A stretch of DNA of 64,000 nt from Eucalyptus grandis (lineage: Eukaryota > Streptophyta > Magnoliopsida > Myrtales > Myrtaceae), in NCBI RefSeq assembly GCF_016545825.1, contig NC_052619.1, positions 28,621,803 through 28,685,802 on the forward strand, in the 5' to 3' direction. The notes below the pieces were generated by a model that saw only the letters and a program-made list of their open reading frames with translations, was not told where the DNA came from and ran no database searches. Each line of letters starts with the position of its first letter. Within the stretch, counting starts at the first letter, position 1. Of the stretch, positions 20,881-32,640 are shown piece after piece. The position numbers and the translations under genes are program-made.

Positions 20881-23865
20881 ATGGCAGCTTCCGAGATGAC
20901 AGCTTCACTCGTGATCGACAAGTTGCAACACAGACTCTCCGAGAGAGACATTCTCTCCTCTGGATTACCAGATCAAATCAATACGGCCGTTAATCATCTC
21001 CAGACAATCTTAACCACCTTGAAGTTACTGCAATCTGGCACCGACAACGACCAGCAAAGCGGCGACCATGGATCTGGCCTCCTAGGTCGAGCTCGAGATG
21101 CTGTGGACTGTGCCGATAAGTTCCTCCTGGGAGCATCACGACACTTGATGTCCCGTAAGGGCCGCCTCATGAAAATGTGGGCATTAGTCCGCTTCATGTC
21201 GCTCAGGATACGGGTGCGCGCCTCCGGAAGAAAGGAACGCGATTTCATCACCAGAGTTCAGAAATTGTCCACTCACCTGTCCCAAATGCAAGATCTGCCT
21301 CCTTATGATCTGTTTACTCTTGAGGAAAACGCTTCATCGGGGAATATGCATCGAGGGAACGTACGTTGGAATGGGAAGGTTGAGTCTGACATTGTGGGGC
21401 GTGAAGATGAAGAGTGCGAGCTCCTAGCTCGGTTGACCTTGAAAGATGGCGATCAGGACGCGTTGAGACTTTGCGTTATTCCGGTGGTGGGAGAAGAAGC
21501 CATCGGCAAGACGGCTCTCGTGAGGAGTGTGTACAACAGACTCGAGATAGATCATAGCTTCCAATGCCGCGTCTGGGTTCATGTTCCCAAAAAATTCGCC
21601 TTGAAAGATCTCTTGGTGGAGATACTGAAGCAAACACCTGTGCAAGAACTGAAGGAACACAAAAAAAATATATACCTGAAAGAGATCCTTCACAAGACCT
21701 TGATGGAATTGAGGTACCTCATCGTGTTTGACGATTTGCAATACGCCAGGGACATGGACGTCCTCATGAACCTCCTCCTAGACTCAAGGAATGGAAGCAG
21801 AGTCATCATCACCACTGGGATCCTGAAATCCCATCAATTATAGACCATTGGGCTTCTCCTCTCGAGTTGCACCAATTAGATGCAGACCAGAGCGAGCTCT
21901 TGTTGAAGGAATGCGGCTCCATTAGTGAAGATTCGGGGCTCAAAGCAAGTATTCTGAGCAAGTGCAGTGGCTCTCCTCCTAGGATTTTGCTGCTCGGAGG
22001 ACTTGCGGCCGCGAGCGGTCATTCTTCTCCTGCCATGGTGGACCAGCTCGCTGATAATGCCACGCTTTGCGATATCGTGTCCTTGAGCTACCACAAATTG
22101 CCTAACCTGCTCAAGCCCTGTTTGCTTTACTTGTGCCTCTTTCCCAAAGACTCGGACATCTCGACAAGGAGGCTCTTCCGGCTATGGCATGCCGAAGGAT
22201 TGGTCCCAGTGCTCAAGTTCACGACCATGGGGTGCCTCGAAGAATTGGTTGGTCGAAACTTGGTTCATGTGGTGAGGCGTAGGAAGCGGAGTGAAAAGCC
22301 CAAATCTTGCCGTGTGCCTAGTTTCCTACACGATTTCTTGTGCGAGATGGCAACACGACTAGCACTACTTCAGATCCATTCGGGCCCTAATCATGGTGAA
22401 GAATCTAAGCTTGTTAATGGCTGCTCATGGATTGTCAAGCATCAGGAAGAGTGCTGAGACAGGGGATCATTGCCCCGGAAACATCCATCTCCGACACATC
22501 CGTTCCTACGTAACCTTCAAAACGCAGAAGCAGGGGACTCGTTCAAGGGAAGTGGAAGAGCTGCTTCGGCCCTTGATTTCAAAGGGAGTTTGCGGTCTGC
22601 TCAGGGTGCTCGATCTGGAGAGGACTTACAAGCCGTTGCTTCCGGACGAACTTGGCAATGTACTGCTGAATTTGAGGTACTTGGGATTGCGATGGACGGT
22701 CCTTGATTCAATCCCTGAATCAGTTGGGAACATGTCCTGCCTTGAGACATTGGATCTGAAGCACACTAACGTTAGCAAATTGCCGAGTTCAATTTGGAAG
22801 GTGAAGTCCCTCCAGCACCTGTACATGAACGAGGTTTGCTTCGATAAGTCCACCAGTGGTGGTAGCTTGAGCAATCTCCAAACCTTGTGGGGCTTATATA
22901 TTGGATCTGCTAAGAGTCCCATGCTTGATGTGCTTAGTAAATTGACCAGGCTCGAGAAATTGGGTTTGACGTGTGATTCTCCAGTGATGAAGAAAGCAAC
23001 CGAGTGCATTTTGAAGCTCACGAAGCTTGAATGCCTAAAGCTGAGATCGAGGGATGTCTTCGGTCAGCCCTCAGATCTCAACTTGAGTGACATGAGTGGA
23101 GTCGAGCTGATTTCGGACTTGTACTTGCTCGGGAGCCTCCTAAGCGACACGGCCAGGACGTCCTTGAGGGCTCGCCTCAGCGAGGCGGCTTGGAGCTCCT
23201 TCCTCGGAACCTGAAAATCCTTACCTTGTCGATGTCAGGACTAGATGCTGATTCGATGCCGGTACTAGCAAAGCTCGAGGGCTTGGAAATGCTCAACTTT
23301 TTTGCAGGCTCTTATACTGGTCAAGTGTTGGATTTTCGCGTTCGCAAAGATTCATTCCCACGCCTTCGCATCCTCAAATTGTGGAAGTTGGAGAAAGTTA
23401 GAAAAGCTTATGTAGACGAAACCGCTCTTTGTTGCCTGGAAGACCTGGAGATCAAGAACTGTGGACTAACTTCTATTGATTCATTGAATCATATTGAATC
23501 CCTGAAACAAATTAGTTTGATTAAAGTGAAGGAAGAATTGGCGACGAACATGAAAGCCACATTGACCGCAAAACTATTCATCAATGGGAAGCAATTGGCG
23601 ACCTCTCGTTCTTCCCGAGAAGTATTCATCAAAGAGAAGCAATTGGTACCTCCTCCTCCTCCTCCTTCTGCGCAGGTAATAGTTCATCATCTATACGCTC
23701 TGTTTTTAGCACCTTGATTAAATTTATATGCTCTGTTTTCGTACATTTCCTCATAAAAATTGTTGCATATTCGATATTCACGTGACTATTATTTTTCTTC
23801 AATGTATATAACATAAGTAATTTGTTCTTTTCTATCCAAATATGCAGGCAACCCAAGATAATTGA
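20881..23865 (+). pseudogene. CC-NB-ARC-LRR disease resistance protein, copy A, three frameshifts
   Basis: The start is ATG at 20881 (MAASEMTASLVIDKLQ). Residues 1-160 form the coiled-coil N-domain. The NB-ARC follows: IVGRED, Walker A GEEAIGKT (about residues 204-211), RVWVHV, kinase-2 YLIVFDDLQ (about 279-287) and RNBS-B GSRVIITT. The frame breaks at about 21816, where one base is missing so that the expected TTRD is lost, and resumes as DPEIPSIIDHW. GSPP..LLLGGL (GLPL-like), PCLLYLCLFPKDSDIS (RNBS-D) and PSFLHDFLCEMA (MHD-like) follow. A second shift lies near 22445 and a third near 23144, with leucine-rich repeats through 23640. A probable last intron (23676-23847) would add five residues, ending at TGA 23863-23865. 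NLRs are cytosolic immune receptors. Three shifts make this a pseudogene unless they are sequencing errors. Confidence 0.88.
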
Positions 23866-25115
23866 CGAGAAATGGACGTGAATCATGGTCGTTCCTCTTT
23901 TCCAGACATCGTCGTACTTTTTTTCTTGATATCTTTTGATGTCATCGTGTATCATTTGAAGTGTTCCAGAAAAAAGATTGGAGTTCGCAAAAGATTTTCA
24001 CTTAGGATCCCAATTTTATAGTAGACACATCCTGTAATATTATATTTTTATTTTTTTTGTCAGAATGTAATCTTTTATTTACACAAGCTATTTTTGATGC
24101 ATGCTATTTATGAATTTGAATTTATAGCTACCGTGAAGGGCACCCCATACCTGATATTGATCAGCCAAATCACTGGAGCTACATTCGGTCATTTAAACAT
24201 TTTTACTGGATATGGTAAAGATATGATGGGATTTTGAATTTCCTATCTAATGATTGAAAATATTTATATATAATATGGATGCTGATAGAATATTATCTAA
24301 ATAAGTGTTTGGTGTTCATTGGCAAAACTGGATTAGACGTTAAAAAAGATCTTTGAGCATGGTTTCACGACTTCACCGCCCAAGCCCACTACCACCTCTG
24401 CCGTCTCAAGAAGCACGTCATGCCGCCTCCACTCCAGCCCATATAGTCATCATGGCCTCTCTCTGTCCCTCCGTCGTCCCCCTTCTCTTTACGTTGTCCT
24501 TCTTTATCACGCGCCCGTCATCCATCCTCTCTGCCTTGTTGTCGCTGCCATCAAGAGGGCGAGGTGGCGACCACGACGAGCCCTAGACCTGGGGCTTAGA
24601 TCGAGCATGAGCCTCAAATTTCAGTTTGTCCGTGCTCGATCCTTGCCATCGGCTCCACCTCGGCTTGGTGGTGCTCAAGGTTGACCGGAGATGAGGTTGA
24701 GGCTGCACGTGGTGGAGCTGTAAACGAGTCTAAGGCGATTCCAATCGGGGTCGAGGGTGGCGGCGGCAAGCCAATGGCGAGAAGACAGGTCAATTGAGAG
24801 GAGCAGATATGGTGTGTCCATGTGAACAGTCGACGGAAGGTGGTTGAGGTCTCTCAAAGACATAAGATATAGAAGAGCCCAAGTGACGCGAAGAATGAGA
24901 GGGAGAAAAGAAGCTCAGATTCTGAGACTTCAGAAATTGAATAGAGCGGGAAAAGGTTGAAGAAGAAGAGGAGAGTGACGATAGGAAGAAAGTGAGGCTG
25001 TGGCCCAAGATTGTGTCCCACCTAGATTTTTTTAATCCGAATTTATTTAGTTATATCTGGAATTTGTGTTACATAAAACGCAAGATAGGATAAAAGTTAT
25101 CCTATCTAGAGTTCT
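23866..25115. other. NLR 3' flank and MITE-like sequence with GC-rich core
   Basis: NLR downstream sequence is followed by an AT-rich part from about 24190, a GC-rich core at 24360-24830 with ORFs on both strands, and an AT-rich right part ending near 25115 (GATAGGATAAAAGTTATCCTATC is palindromic). The same pattern of AT-rich ends around a GC-rich core occurs in the MITEs of this window, so it is probably a terminal-inverted-repeat element cutting the Copia gag to its right. Ends and target site are not resolved. The core ORFs are not supported as genes. Confidence 0.35.
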
Positions 25116-25117
25116 AT

Positions 25118-25440
25118 TCAAACCACCAAGCACAGCCTAGTAGTATAACATTGAGCAACTTGGTTCCAGACCTCTTTGCTGGTCTCAGACCTTCCAAATT
25201 GAAGATGAATGGATGGAACAGAGGTGTTGTGAATCCATTGGATGATATGATGATTCATATTGTCCCAATTTACAACATATTTTTCGGCAGCCTGTGTAGG
25301 ATCTGCGATATCTCTTGCACATATCATATCACCACGGTTTCCTTCCCTTCAAGAAGTTACGCATAGCTTCAACCCACAAAATATTATTAGACCCATTTAG
25401 AACAATCTGTATGGGCTGTGAGACCTTTGACTTGTCCATT
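25118..25440 (-). mobile_element. Copia-type gag fragment, minus strand
   Basis: The minus strand reads IVLNGSNNILWVEAMRNFLKGRKPW, the usual start of a plant Copia gag (LNG.NF..W). One stop and a frameshift follow, then ARDIADPTQAAEKYVVNWDNMN, then IQWIHNTSVP and TSKEVWNQVAQCY (A.EIW..L...Y-like). It is non-functional and is cut at about 25115 by the neighbouring sequence. Confidence 0.7.
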
Positions 25441-26690
25441 TTTCACAAAATAATAAGCATAAAAAAAGAGAAACTGAATGTTAAACGTCGAGTCAACAAA
25501 AACCAACCTCAAATTTGGAAAGAGCACCATGAAAAACCTCAGGAACCAAAATAGGATGACCTGGTCAGTCAAAGTCGAATAGGTCCAGTCAACGGGGTCT
25601 GAATACCGTTGATGCGGTGTTGCTGAAGTGGCATTGTTTATGTTGCTCTGCTTACGTGGTGCCGTCAAGCGCTGACGTGGCAGATGACGTGCCACAGCCA
25701 TAGCAATTATGTGGAGGCACATATCTGATGAAGGGTAGACAGTTGATGCAAGCGTGTGCAATGCGTGGATCGCATGATCTGATGAACTCAAGACAGGTGG
25801 TCCTCCAAGTCGTGAGAAATTGGTTGTGGCCGTGACTTGGCCGCCGGGACACGAGTGAGGACGGGACGAAAGCGGCGGTGGATGACGTGAAGTGCAAAAT
25901 AGGGGGGAGCGACATGAGACCGGGGCGGTGGAGTGTGGACACTAGACGGAGGTCGTGGGGTTCGAACTTGGTGAGAAACTTCACACTTCTGAAATAACAG
26001 GCACGACTCTCGTTTTGTGTGAGTGATTTGTTTGCACCCAATTATTACAAGCGATGAGTTTGCACGCTGCTAAATAGCTAAAGTATTGGCTCTAATACTC
26101 TGTCGGTAAAACCATTTTTCCCAATGGTAAAGCTGTTAGTAAATGAGCCAATAATGCATTTCAGCATTTAACTTAGTACTTCCTCTAGCGTTTAAGGCTG
26201 TGTTACATCTGCAAGACAGGTTTTGGACGGCACCTCTTTAACACAATCAAAAGCAGAATAGGAATATAGGCATGATAACATCAATAATAAGCAGGAGCAA
26301 AATGAGAGTGTTAGGATTCGAACCACTAACCTATATTCTGATATAATGTTAGACAAATCATATTTCCCAATAATGATATGTGGCTTAATAGTTAGAAAGC
26401 TTTGAATAGCTCGGGCTGTGTTGTCTAGTTGCGACATATTTTGTCTAAGAAAACTTCTTGACTGGTAGCATAAAAATAGGGCTACGATGACGGGCTTACC
26501 AATCTCGAGCCTTTAGAACACAGGTGGTGTGGAGAAACTGACTCAAGATCGGGACCACACACGTGTGCTTGTTTATTCTCACTCGCAATTAGGGGCTGCA
26601 ATTAGAAAAGGCATTCAAAATTAACAAAATGAAATTGTACCTCGTACGATTAAATTGTGTTGCCAAATTTGACGTCCTTTGTTAAAGACC
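25441..26690 (-). mobile_element. Probable 5' region and LTR remnant of the Copia element
   Basis: Lies upstream of the gag on the minus strand. The minus strand reads TATTAGAGCC at about 26087-26097, beside TGTCGG at 26101. This resembles a degenerate primer binding site next to an LTR boundary. The ORFs at 25387-25791 and 25652-26041 resemble leader sequence and are not conserved proteins. The outer LTR end was not found. Confidence 0.35.
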
Positions 26691-26776
26691 AAGACTTCTT
26701 CACTCCTTACTTTTTCAATCTCAATCTATTAAAGCATTAGCAAAATGTTTATCTACTCGTAGTTTAGCCTATGCAT

Positions 26777-26779
<3 letters not shown>

Positions 26780-26811
<32 letters not shown>
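26780..26811. repeat. (GA)n microsatellite
   Basis: About 16 GA units, roughly 0.9 kb upstream of the DUF4220 start codon. Confidence 0.9.
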
Positions 26812-26813
<2 letters not shown>

Positions 26814-27005
26814 CACACATCACGTAATCATTTCTCTATTTTGTGTTCCCTCTTTTTTCCTTCAACATCTTTGACTTTTCAAGACACGGAGAGTCGATCG
26901 AGAGAGAGATTCTCGAGAAAGAGAGCTTACTTACCTGCATCATTGTACTGTCCGCTTGCTTGCCTGGGTCACATACCTCAGTATCAGTCCTCGTCCTCCA
27001 TGACC

Positions 27006-27030
27006 CTCTCTCTCTCTCTCTCTCTCTCTC
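27006..27030. repeat. (CT)n microsatellite
   Basis: About 12 CT units, complementary to the GA tract 200 bp upstream. CT/GA tracts are frequent in plant promoters and 5' leaders. Confidence 0.9.
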
Positions 27031-27702
27031 AAACATAACAGATCCTTGTTATAAAAGACCGATGTTTCTTTGAACCGGTGGATCAACATCTTCACCATCG
27101 AGTGATGATATTGCCGGTTATCGGTAAGTAAAAGACAGTCATTTCATCTCTGCTTGACGTTCATCTCATCTCTGCTTCAGTGAACTTTGAGCTACATATA
27201 GTTTGTTTTGGCTTTGGAAGTCCAAGTTTTTTGGGTACAGTAGACTTGTGTTCTGCAGATGACTTCAAAAGCTGTAAAGAAAAAAAGGAAAACATAAACA
27301 ACTGAAGGTAGAAAGAATGCCAGAATTTACACCAAAAAAAAAAAAAAAAAAAGAAGAAGAAGAAAGAATTCAAGAATTTCTTTTGTTCTCAAATGTATGA
27401 GCTGAAGAAACCATGCAAGTAACTTGTAAGGCGGTGAATTTTCGAAAGCAGCAAGGAAAGATCAAATTGTCTCACCGATGTTCATAGGGTTACTTAAGAT
27501 TTTAGTGCGCAACCTTTGATTAGGTCATACAGTGAAATATGTCTCTATAGCTTAACATCGTTGATCATTTTTGCGAGTTGCGTATTCACTAATTTGATAT
27601 TCACATCATTCTCCTTTTATGAGCAATGTACTTTCATCATTCTTTTGCTGATAGAAGCGTTGCATCTCAGCTGCTCTGAGTAGCGGCATTGTCGTGAAGA
27701 GG

Positions 27703-29843
27703 ATGCAGGTGATGCCGGTCTTCTCTTCGCGTTTCAAAGAGCTGTGGGAAGAGTGGGAGCTCCGTGGTGTCGTGCTCCTCAGCCTCACCCTCCAAATTCT
27801 GCTCATTTGTATGGGCAATCGCCGCAAATACTTCCACTCCGCCTTGCTCAGGGCGTTTGTTTGGCTGGCCTACCTAATGGCTGATTCAGTTGCGATCTAT
27901 GCGCTTGGCATAATCACAAACAAGCTCACAAAGTTAAACAGCCCAAGTGTGGATGCGGAGACCCAGCTGAACGCATTCTGGGCGCCATTCCTCTTGTTAC
28001 ACTTAGGAGGCCCCGACACGATAACAGCATATGCCCTGGAAGACAATGAGCTCTGGTTGAGGCACTTGTTGGCACTAGTCACCCAAGCAGGAGTGACATT
28101 TTATATCTTCCTGATGGCGTGGTCCGGCCCGAATATATCCATCCTCGCCGTCATTATGATTCTTGCCGGGCTCATCAAGTATGGCGAAAGGGTTTATGTG
28201 CTCTGGGCCGCCAGCAGTGAGCAGTTCAGGGACTCCATCCCCGACCCACCTCCTAAATTTTCCAAGATATTGGAGCAACATAAGTTGATGGAGGCCGAGG
28301 GCTATGATGTCATACCGCACGTGGTGATCGAGGTCCGTGACGAGACTGTGGAAAACACTGTGGATGGTGCCGATCTTTCGTCTCCGGAGAAAAACCTCAA
28401 TCTGGAGCAACGTTATAAGCGTAAGCAAGGAGAATTGCTTGCGGCCAGAGGCTTGCTCAAAATATTCCAACGCCTTTTTGCAGATCTCCTGCTGAGTTCC
28501 GAGGATCGTGACACAAGTAGGTCGGTGCTCAAAGGATAAGGAATTTCCTCGCGGTCTTCAAGATCATCGAGATTGAATTGGGAATCATGTACGATTTGCT
28601 CTACACAAAGGCCAAAGCAATCCATACTGGCTGGGGCTTGGCTCGGCGCATAACTGGATTGGTTTCAATCTGCATCGTATTGGTACTCTTCATCCTGATC
28701 GAGGATCATAATTACTCAGTGGCTGATCTTTGTTTGACCTTTGTACTGCTAGCGGTGGCCATATTCCTGGAGATTTATGCTTTGGTTTTTCTTCTTTTCT
28801 CTGACAAGACGGCTTGTTGGTTGATTAAGGAAAAGAAATTTGCAGTCTTGGATTTCATCAATTGGTTGCAACCGCTGACTAAACGGCACCGATGGTCGGA
28901 TCACATGGCTCAATACAGCCTATTGAGCTTTGCAATTAAAGAGAAGCACCTCCCTTGCCATCAGATCCTCGAATTTCTGCACATTGATGAGGAGGTCGAG
29001 AAACTCCTCTATAAGCATCACAAGAAAGTGACCGAAGAGATAAAAAATCTTATAGTGTCACATGTCACACAAATGCAATCCCGCCAGCCCACCCCAGGAA
29101 GCCAGGTGCTCAAAAAATTAAATATGGAGAGTTTGAAATGGAGCATCGAGTTGGAGTTCGACCAATGCATCCTCATTTGGCATATTGCAACCGAAATGTG
29201 TTGCCACCCAAATGACCGAGACAGTTTGAAAAACTCTGGCATCGAATCAAGATCCAATATCAGTAAGTGCTTGTCCCGATACATGTTCTATATCTTTGTC
29301 ATGTACCCTGTGATGCTGCCAACCGTGATCGGACGCATCAAGTTTCAAGAAACCTATGTTGAGGCGATGAAATTCTTCAGCGACCGCAAGCCCATAGCAC
29401 ACGAGGATACAGACCACAAAGCAACTCGTTCCAACAATGAAGGATTCTGTGCGAGTACTTGGCGACATATCAAGGAGGGGATGAAGTGCAAATTCAACTT
29501 AACTACTGCCTCCAACGAGCTGCGGAATCAGGTGAAGACAGAGCTGAATTTGACGGTCTCAAAGGGAGACCGGAGCAAGTACGTGCTGTTCCACGGGTGT
29601 CGGCTCGCGTCAGAGCTGGATGCGATCGAGAGTAGGGAGAAGAAGTGGGAGATCATAAGGGACGTGTGGGTTGAGATGTTGTGTTATACAGCTAGTATCT
29701 GTAAAGGGAGTTATCATGCACAGCAACTGAGGAGAGGAGGAGAGCTTCTGACTCATGTCTGGCTCACGATGGCTCACTTTGGCTTGACTGATCACTTCCA
29801 GATTCCGCTGACCCCTGCTATAGCTGAGCTGATTATCCAGTAG
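27703..29843 (+). CDS. DUF4220/DUF594 multi-pass membrane protein, one frameshift
   Basis: ATG at 27703 (MQVMPVFSSRFKELW). Segment 1 (27703-28535) has hydrophobic spans (VVLLSLTLQILLICMG, FVWLAYLMADSVAIYALG, ISILAVIMILAGLI) and the family signature WAPFLLLHLGGPDTITAYALEDNELW, read here as separate words because of its length. Segment 2, in the next frame, runs IRNFLAVFKIIEIELGIMYD to the stop at 29841-29843. It adds two more spans and the C-terminal DUF594 block (KYVLFHGCRLASELD, VWVEMLCYTA, GGELLTHVWLTMAHFG). The frames join at 28535/28536, where one base is missing: TAA at 28537 closes frame 1. Total is about 710 residues, normal for the family. Genes of this family usually lack introns. 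Function is unknown. A 1-base deletion or a sequencing error could explain the break. Confidence 0.88.
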
Positions 29844-29848
29844 GATAA

Positions 29849-29883
29849 GGGCGTGTATGATAAACATACCTCTTTTTTTTTTT

Positions 29884-29915
<32 letters not shown>

Positions 29916-30486
29916 CTGTTCCTTAAAACAAGTTTAGAATAAAAATCCATTTGGAAAATATAGAATAGATTTATATTCTAGAAATAGATTTGACTAAAAA
30001 TCATAAGATAAAAATTTTAGTAATTCTATTTCGGAATAAAAATGAATCATGAAATTTTTTCTTATCATTCATTTTTGTCACTACTTGCCACCCACTTGCC
30101 ACTTGCGGGACACCGAATGCCTGCCACTGACCGTCAATCGTCGGACGCCAGGTGTTGGTTCCCCACCACTTGTTGGACGTCAGCTGCCGAATGCTTGTGG
30201 CCTATCACCGGTCGCTAGCTACCACCCCCCCACTCGGGCACCAACTGTTGATCGCCAAACACCTCCTATCACCAATCGGCGCCGATGCCTCCCACTATCA
30301 CTAGGGCGGAGAAATTTTGTGTTGTTATTAAACGAATTTCTATTTCAGGAATATAAATTCTATGAAGTTATCAAACGTGTATTTTTGCTCAAAATTTTTG
30401 CTCAAAAACTTGGCTGGGTATAAAAATAGAAAATCAATTTCTAGCCAGAGATTGACTTCGGAATAAAATAGTTATCATGCGTGCCC
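29849..30486. mobile_element. Harbinger-type MITE just after the DUF4220 stop codon
   Basis: A 638-bp element with TAA target copies at 29846-29848 and 30487-30489. The ends are GGGCGTGTATGATAA and, inverted, GGGCACGCATGATAA. It starts five bases after the DUF4220 stop codon, with a long T-rich tract at 29870-29917. The core has CACTTGCCAC/GTCGG-rich words and the ORF 30049-30423, which is not a recognisable protein. Confidence 0.85.
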
Positions 30487-30489
30487 TAA

Positions 30490-32640
30490 CACTCTCTGTT
30501 TTATTTCAAGCATATATTGTTAATATACAAATGGTTTAGCATGCTGTTCTGTATTGGATATGCTCAATTAATTGAGACTCCCTTTGTGGAACTTGTGAAT
30601 TTTGTGCGATGTAACTCAATAAGGGTGATTAAATATTTGCTGAGGATGATGACTGGAAATATAATATCTCACTTTAAATTTAATCGCCATTGCTTTAGTG
30701 ATCATGAGTACAATATAACGTGTGTCGTGCTGAGGATTAACCATCACGTAATGTCTCTTTATGCAGTGACTAATCATGGCTGCAACGGAGAGTATCATAA
30801 CTGACTTGAATGAGGTCGAAAGATTAAATGGTGATAACTTTGATATCTGGCACCAAAAAGTGCAATTTGTGTTAGAATAACAAGAAGCGACAATTTTTGA
30901 ACCAAGCTATGGATGACCCGGCTGAAGGAAACACTGCTCAAACTACGAGAGATCGAGAGGCTTTTAGAGCCTGGGAGAAAAGGGATAGTGTGGCTCTTAA
31001 TACATTGTAAGTTGTACGCAAGGATGATCTCATAAGAGAGTTTGGGTGATTTCCCTATAACATGGGAGATGTGGCTTGCACCGAAAGAGAGGCGTGGAAA
31101 AATTACTTTCACCAAGCAATATACTATAAGAAACACTCACTAAATCGTTGACTGTTAGACTTGACATCGATAAGAAACGCTCTAATCATATTATGAAACA
31201 ACAACATTTGTGTGAAATGTCAAACATAAGCGAATTTGAGTCGGTTGGTCATGCCCTTCTTAACAAGCAACGAGTCCAAGTTGTCATCTGATCGCTTCTT
31301 AATTGTTGGGAGCGAAGGAAGGTTAACCTAAGTCACAGTGAGAGCATCAAGACGTTTGATAACGTCATGAATCATTGCATCCGGGGGGATGAGCTATTGA
31401 TGTTGAATGAGGATGCTGTAGGTCATACTCACGTGGTTGAACAAGTACGACGAGAAAGGGAAGGAAAAAGGGCTTGGGCCGAGGAACAAAGAAGGGAAAG
31501 AAAGGCTGGATTAAGAAGGATAAGACTAAATTCCCGTGCTTTTGTGGGAAGAATGGACACTTCGTTCGGGGAGTGCACCGAGCAAAAGAGGGTTGGCCTT
31601 ATCTTAATATTCCTAATAGTGAAAAATTATCCAAAAAGTCATAAATCTATCGTATAATGATCAATTTAGTCATGAATATTTCAATTATATCAATTTAGTC
31701 CTAAAACTTTTAATGATTTGTCAATTTAGTGCTAAATTTTTTCATGACTTGTCAATTTAGTTCTTTTAGCAAATTTTAGCCATAAATTGCTCATGTGGAT
31801 GCTAGTCATTTTATATGACATAGCTGGTGTTGACGTGTACAAAATTTATATTTTTTTTTATATATTTTTTCTTTCCTTTTCCTTTCTTGTTATGTTTCCT
31901 TTTCTTTCCATTTGGCTTGTGGCCAAGGGCCATCCTTGCCCAGGCCAAGAGGGTTGAGCCCTCCCAAATCCAACGAGGGCAGCCCTCACCTATGGCCGGT
32001 TTCTATCGGCCATAGGCCAAATGGAAAGAAGAGGGAAAAAATTCTTAAAAAAGAAAACAAAAATTAGCCACGTTAGCGCCGGTGACCCACATAGAATGGT
32101 ACTAGCTAGCCGACATTTACATAAGTGATTTCCAATCAAAATTGGCTAAAAGAGCTAAATTGACAAGTCGTCAAAAGGTTTAAAATTAAACTAGCAAATA
32201 TCAAAAAGGTTTAAGACTAAATTAATACAATTGAAAGGTTTATGACTAAATTGGTAAGTTGTTAAAAGATTTAAGACTAAATTGACATAATTGAAATATT
32301 TATGACTAAATTGGCTGTTGTATAATAAGTTTATGACTTTTTGGACAATTATCCCCTCCTAGTAGTATATGTGTTTCTAACCTTGCGATGCTTGTTGAAT
32401 TTTTTCCTTAGAGAGTTGTACACTAAGGAGCACTAGGTGATGTAACGATGGATCGAGGGTCTCTCGTGGACTACATTCCGATACATGCAAAAGCAAGTGG
32501 ATTTTATGTAGGTAACAACTTAACAGTTGAGGTTAAAGGAGTTGGCACATACATGCTGATTTTGCATGGAGGCCGAACTCTATGCCCACTTGATGTGTCC
32601 CCTCCTCGACCTATTTGGTTGCTTTTCTCCGTTTAGTGTT
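30490..32640 (+). mobile_element. Copia retrotransposon fragment (gag to protease start), split by a MITE
   Basis: ATG at 30776 opens a gag-like reading: MAATESIITDLNEVERLNGD, then NFDIWHQKVQFVLE, then a stop. Later frames keep ERKGW-type words, and about 31530-31580 reads KFPCFCGKNGHFVRG, a CCHC-like zinc knuckle with the last Cys replaced. After the MITE at 31621-32356, sequence resumes at 32367 with SGFYVGNNLTVEVKGVGT, like the gag-pre-integrase/protease region of Copia polyproteins. It has many stops and no reverse transcriptase. Sequence at 30490-30775 is probably its leader or LTR. Confidence 0.65.
31621..32356. mobile_element. MULE-type MITE with 10-bp target duplication
   Basis: Long terminal inverted repeats: left GAAAAATTATCCAAAAAG, inverted right GGGGATAATTGTCCAAAAAG, continuing for over 50 bp with TCATAAA and CAATTTAGTCAT words. 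Flanks are TCCTAATAGT (31611-31620) and TCCTAGTAGT (32357-32366), a 10-bp target duplication with one mismatch. The 9-11 bp size fits Mutator-like elements. The core (31910-32030) is GC-rich. No transposase was seen. Confidence 0.82.

Larger units (their letters stand above)
1303..23865 (+). repeat. Segmental duplication, copy A
   Basis: Left member of a large tandem duplication. The order PIN pseudogene, spacer, PP2-like gene, spacer, R-repeat block, spacer, NLR recurs from 46359 to the window end in the same orientation. The offset falls stepwise from about 44.4 kb near 3.5 kb, to 43.75 kb at the PIN start, to 43.2 kb at PP2, because copy A carries private insertions. The left edge is hidden: an LTR-like sequence ends at 1302, exactly where colinearity with copy B begins. 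The right edge cannot be fixed because copy B runs off the window inside the NLR; 23865 is the end of the NLR, used as a practical limit. Confidence 0.85.

Noticed and set aside
26295..26335. tRNA-like T-arm text (GGATTCGAACC)
   Set aside because: No acceptor stem, D-arm or anticodon arm could be built around it; such text is common near plant LTR elements.
28075..28470. Minus-strand ORFs over the DUF4220 gene
   Set aside because: Shadows of a well-supported plus-strand coding region.
29870..29917. Long T-rich tract as a retroposon tail
   Set aside because: It lies within a Harbinger-type MITE bounded by its own inverted ends, so it is not needed as a separate LINE or SINE tail.
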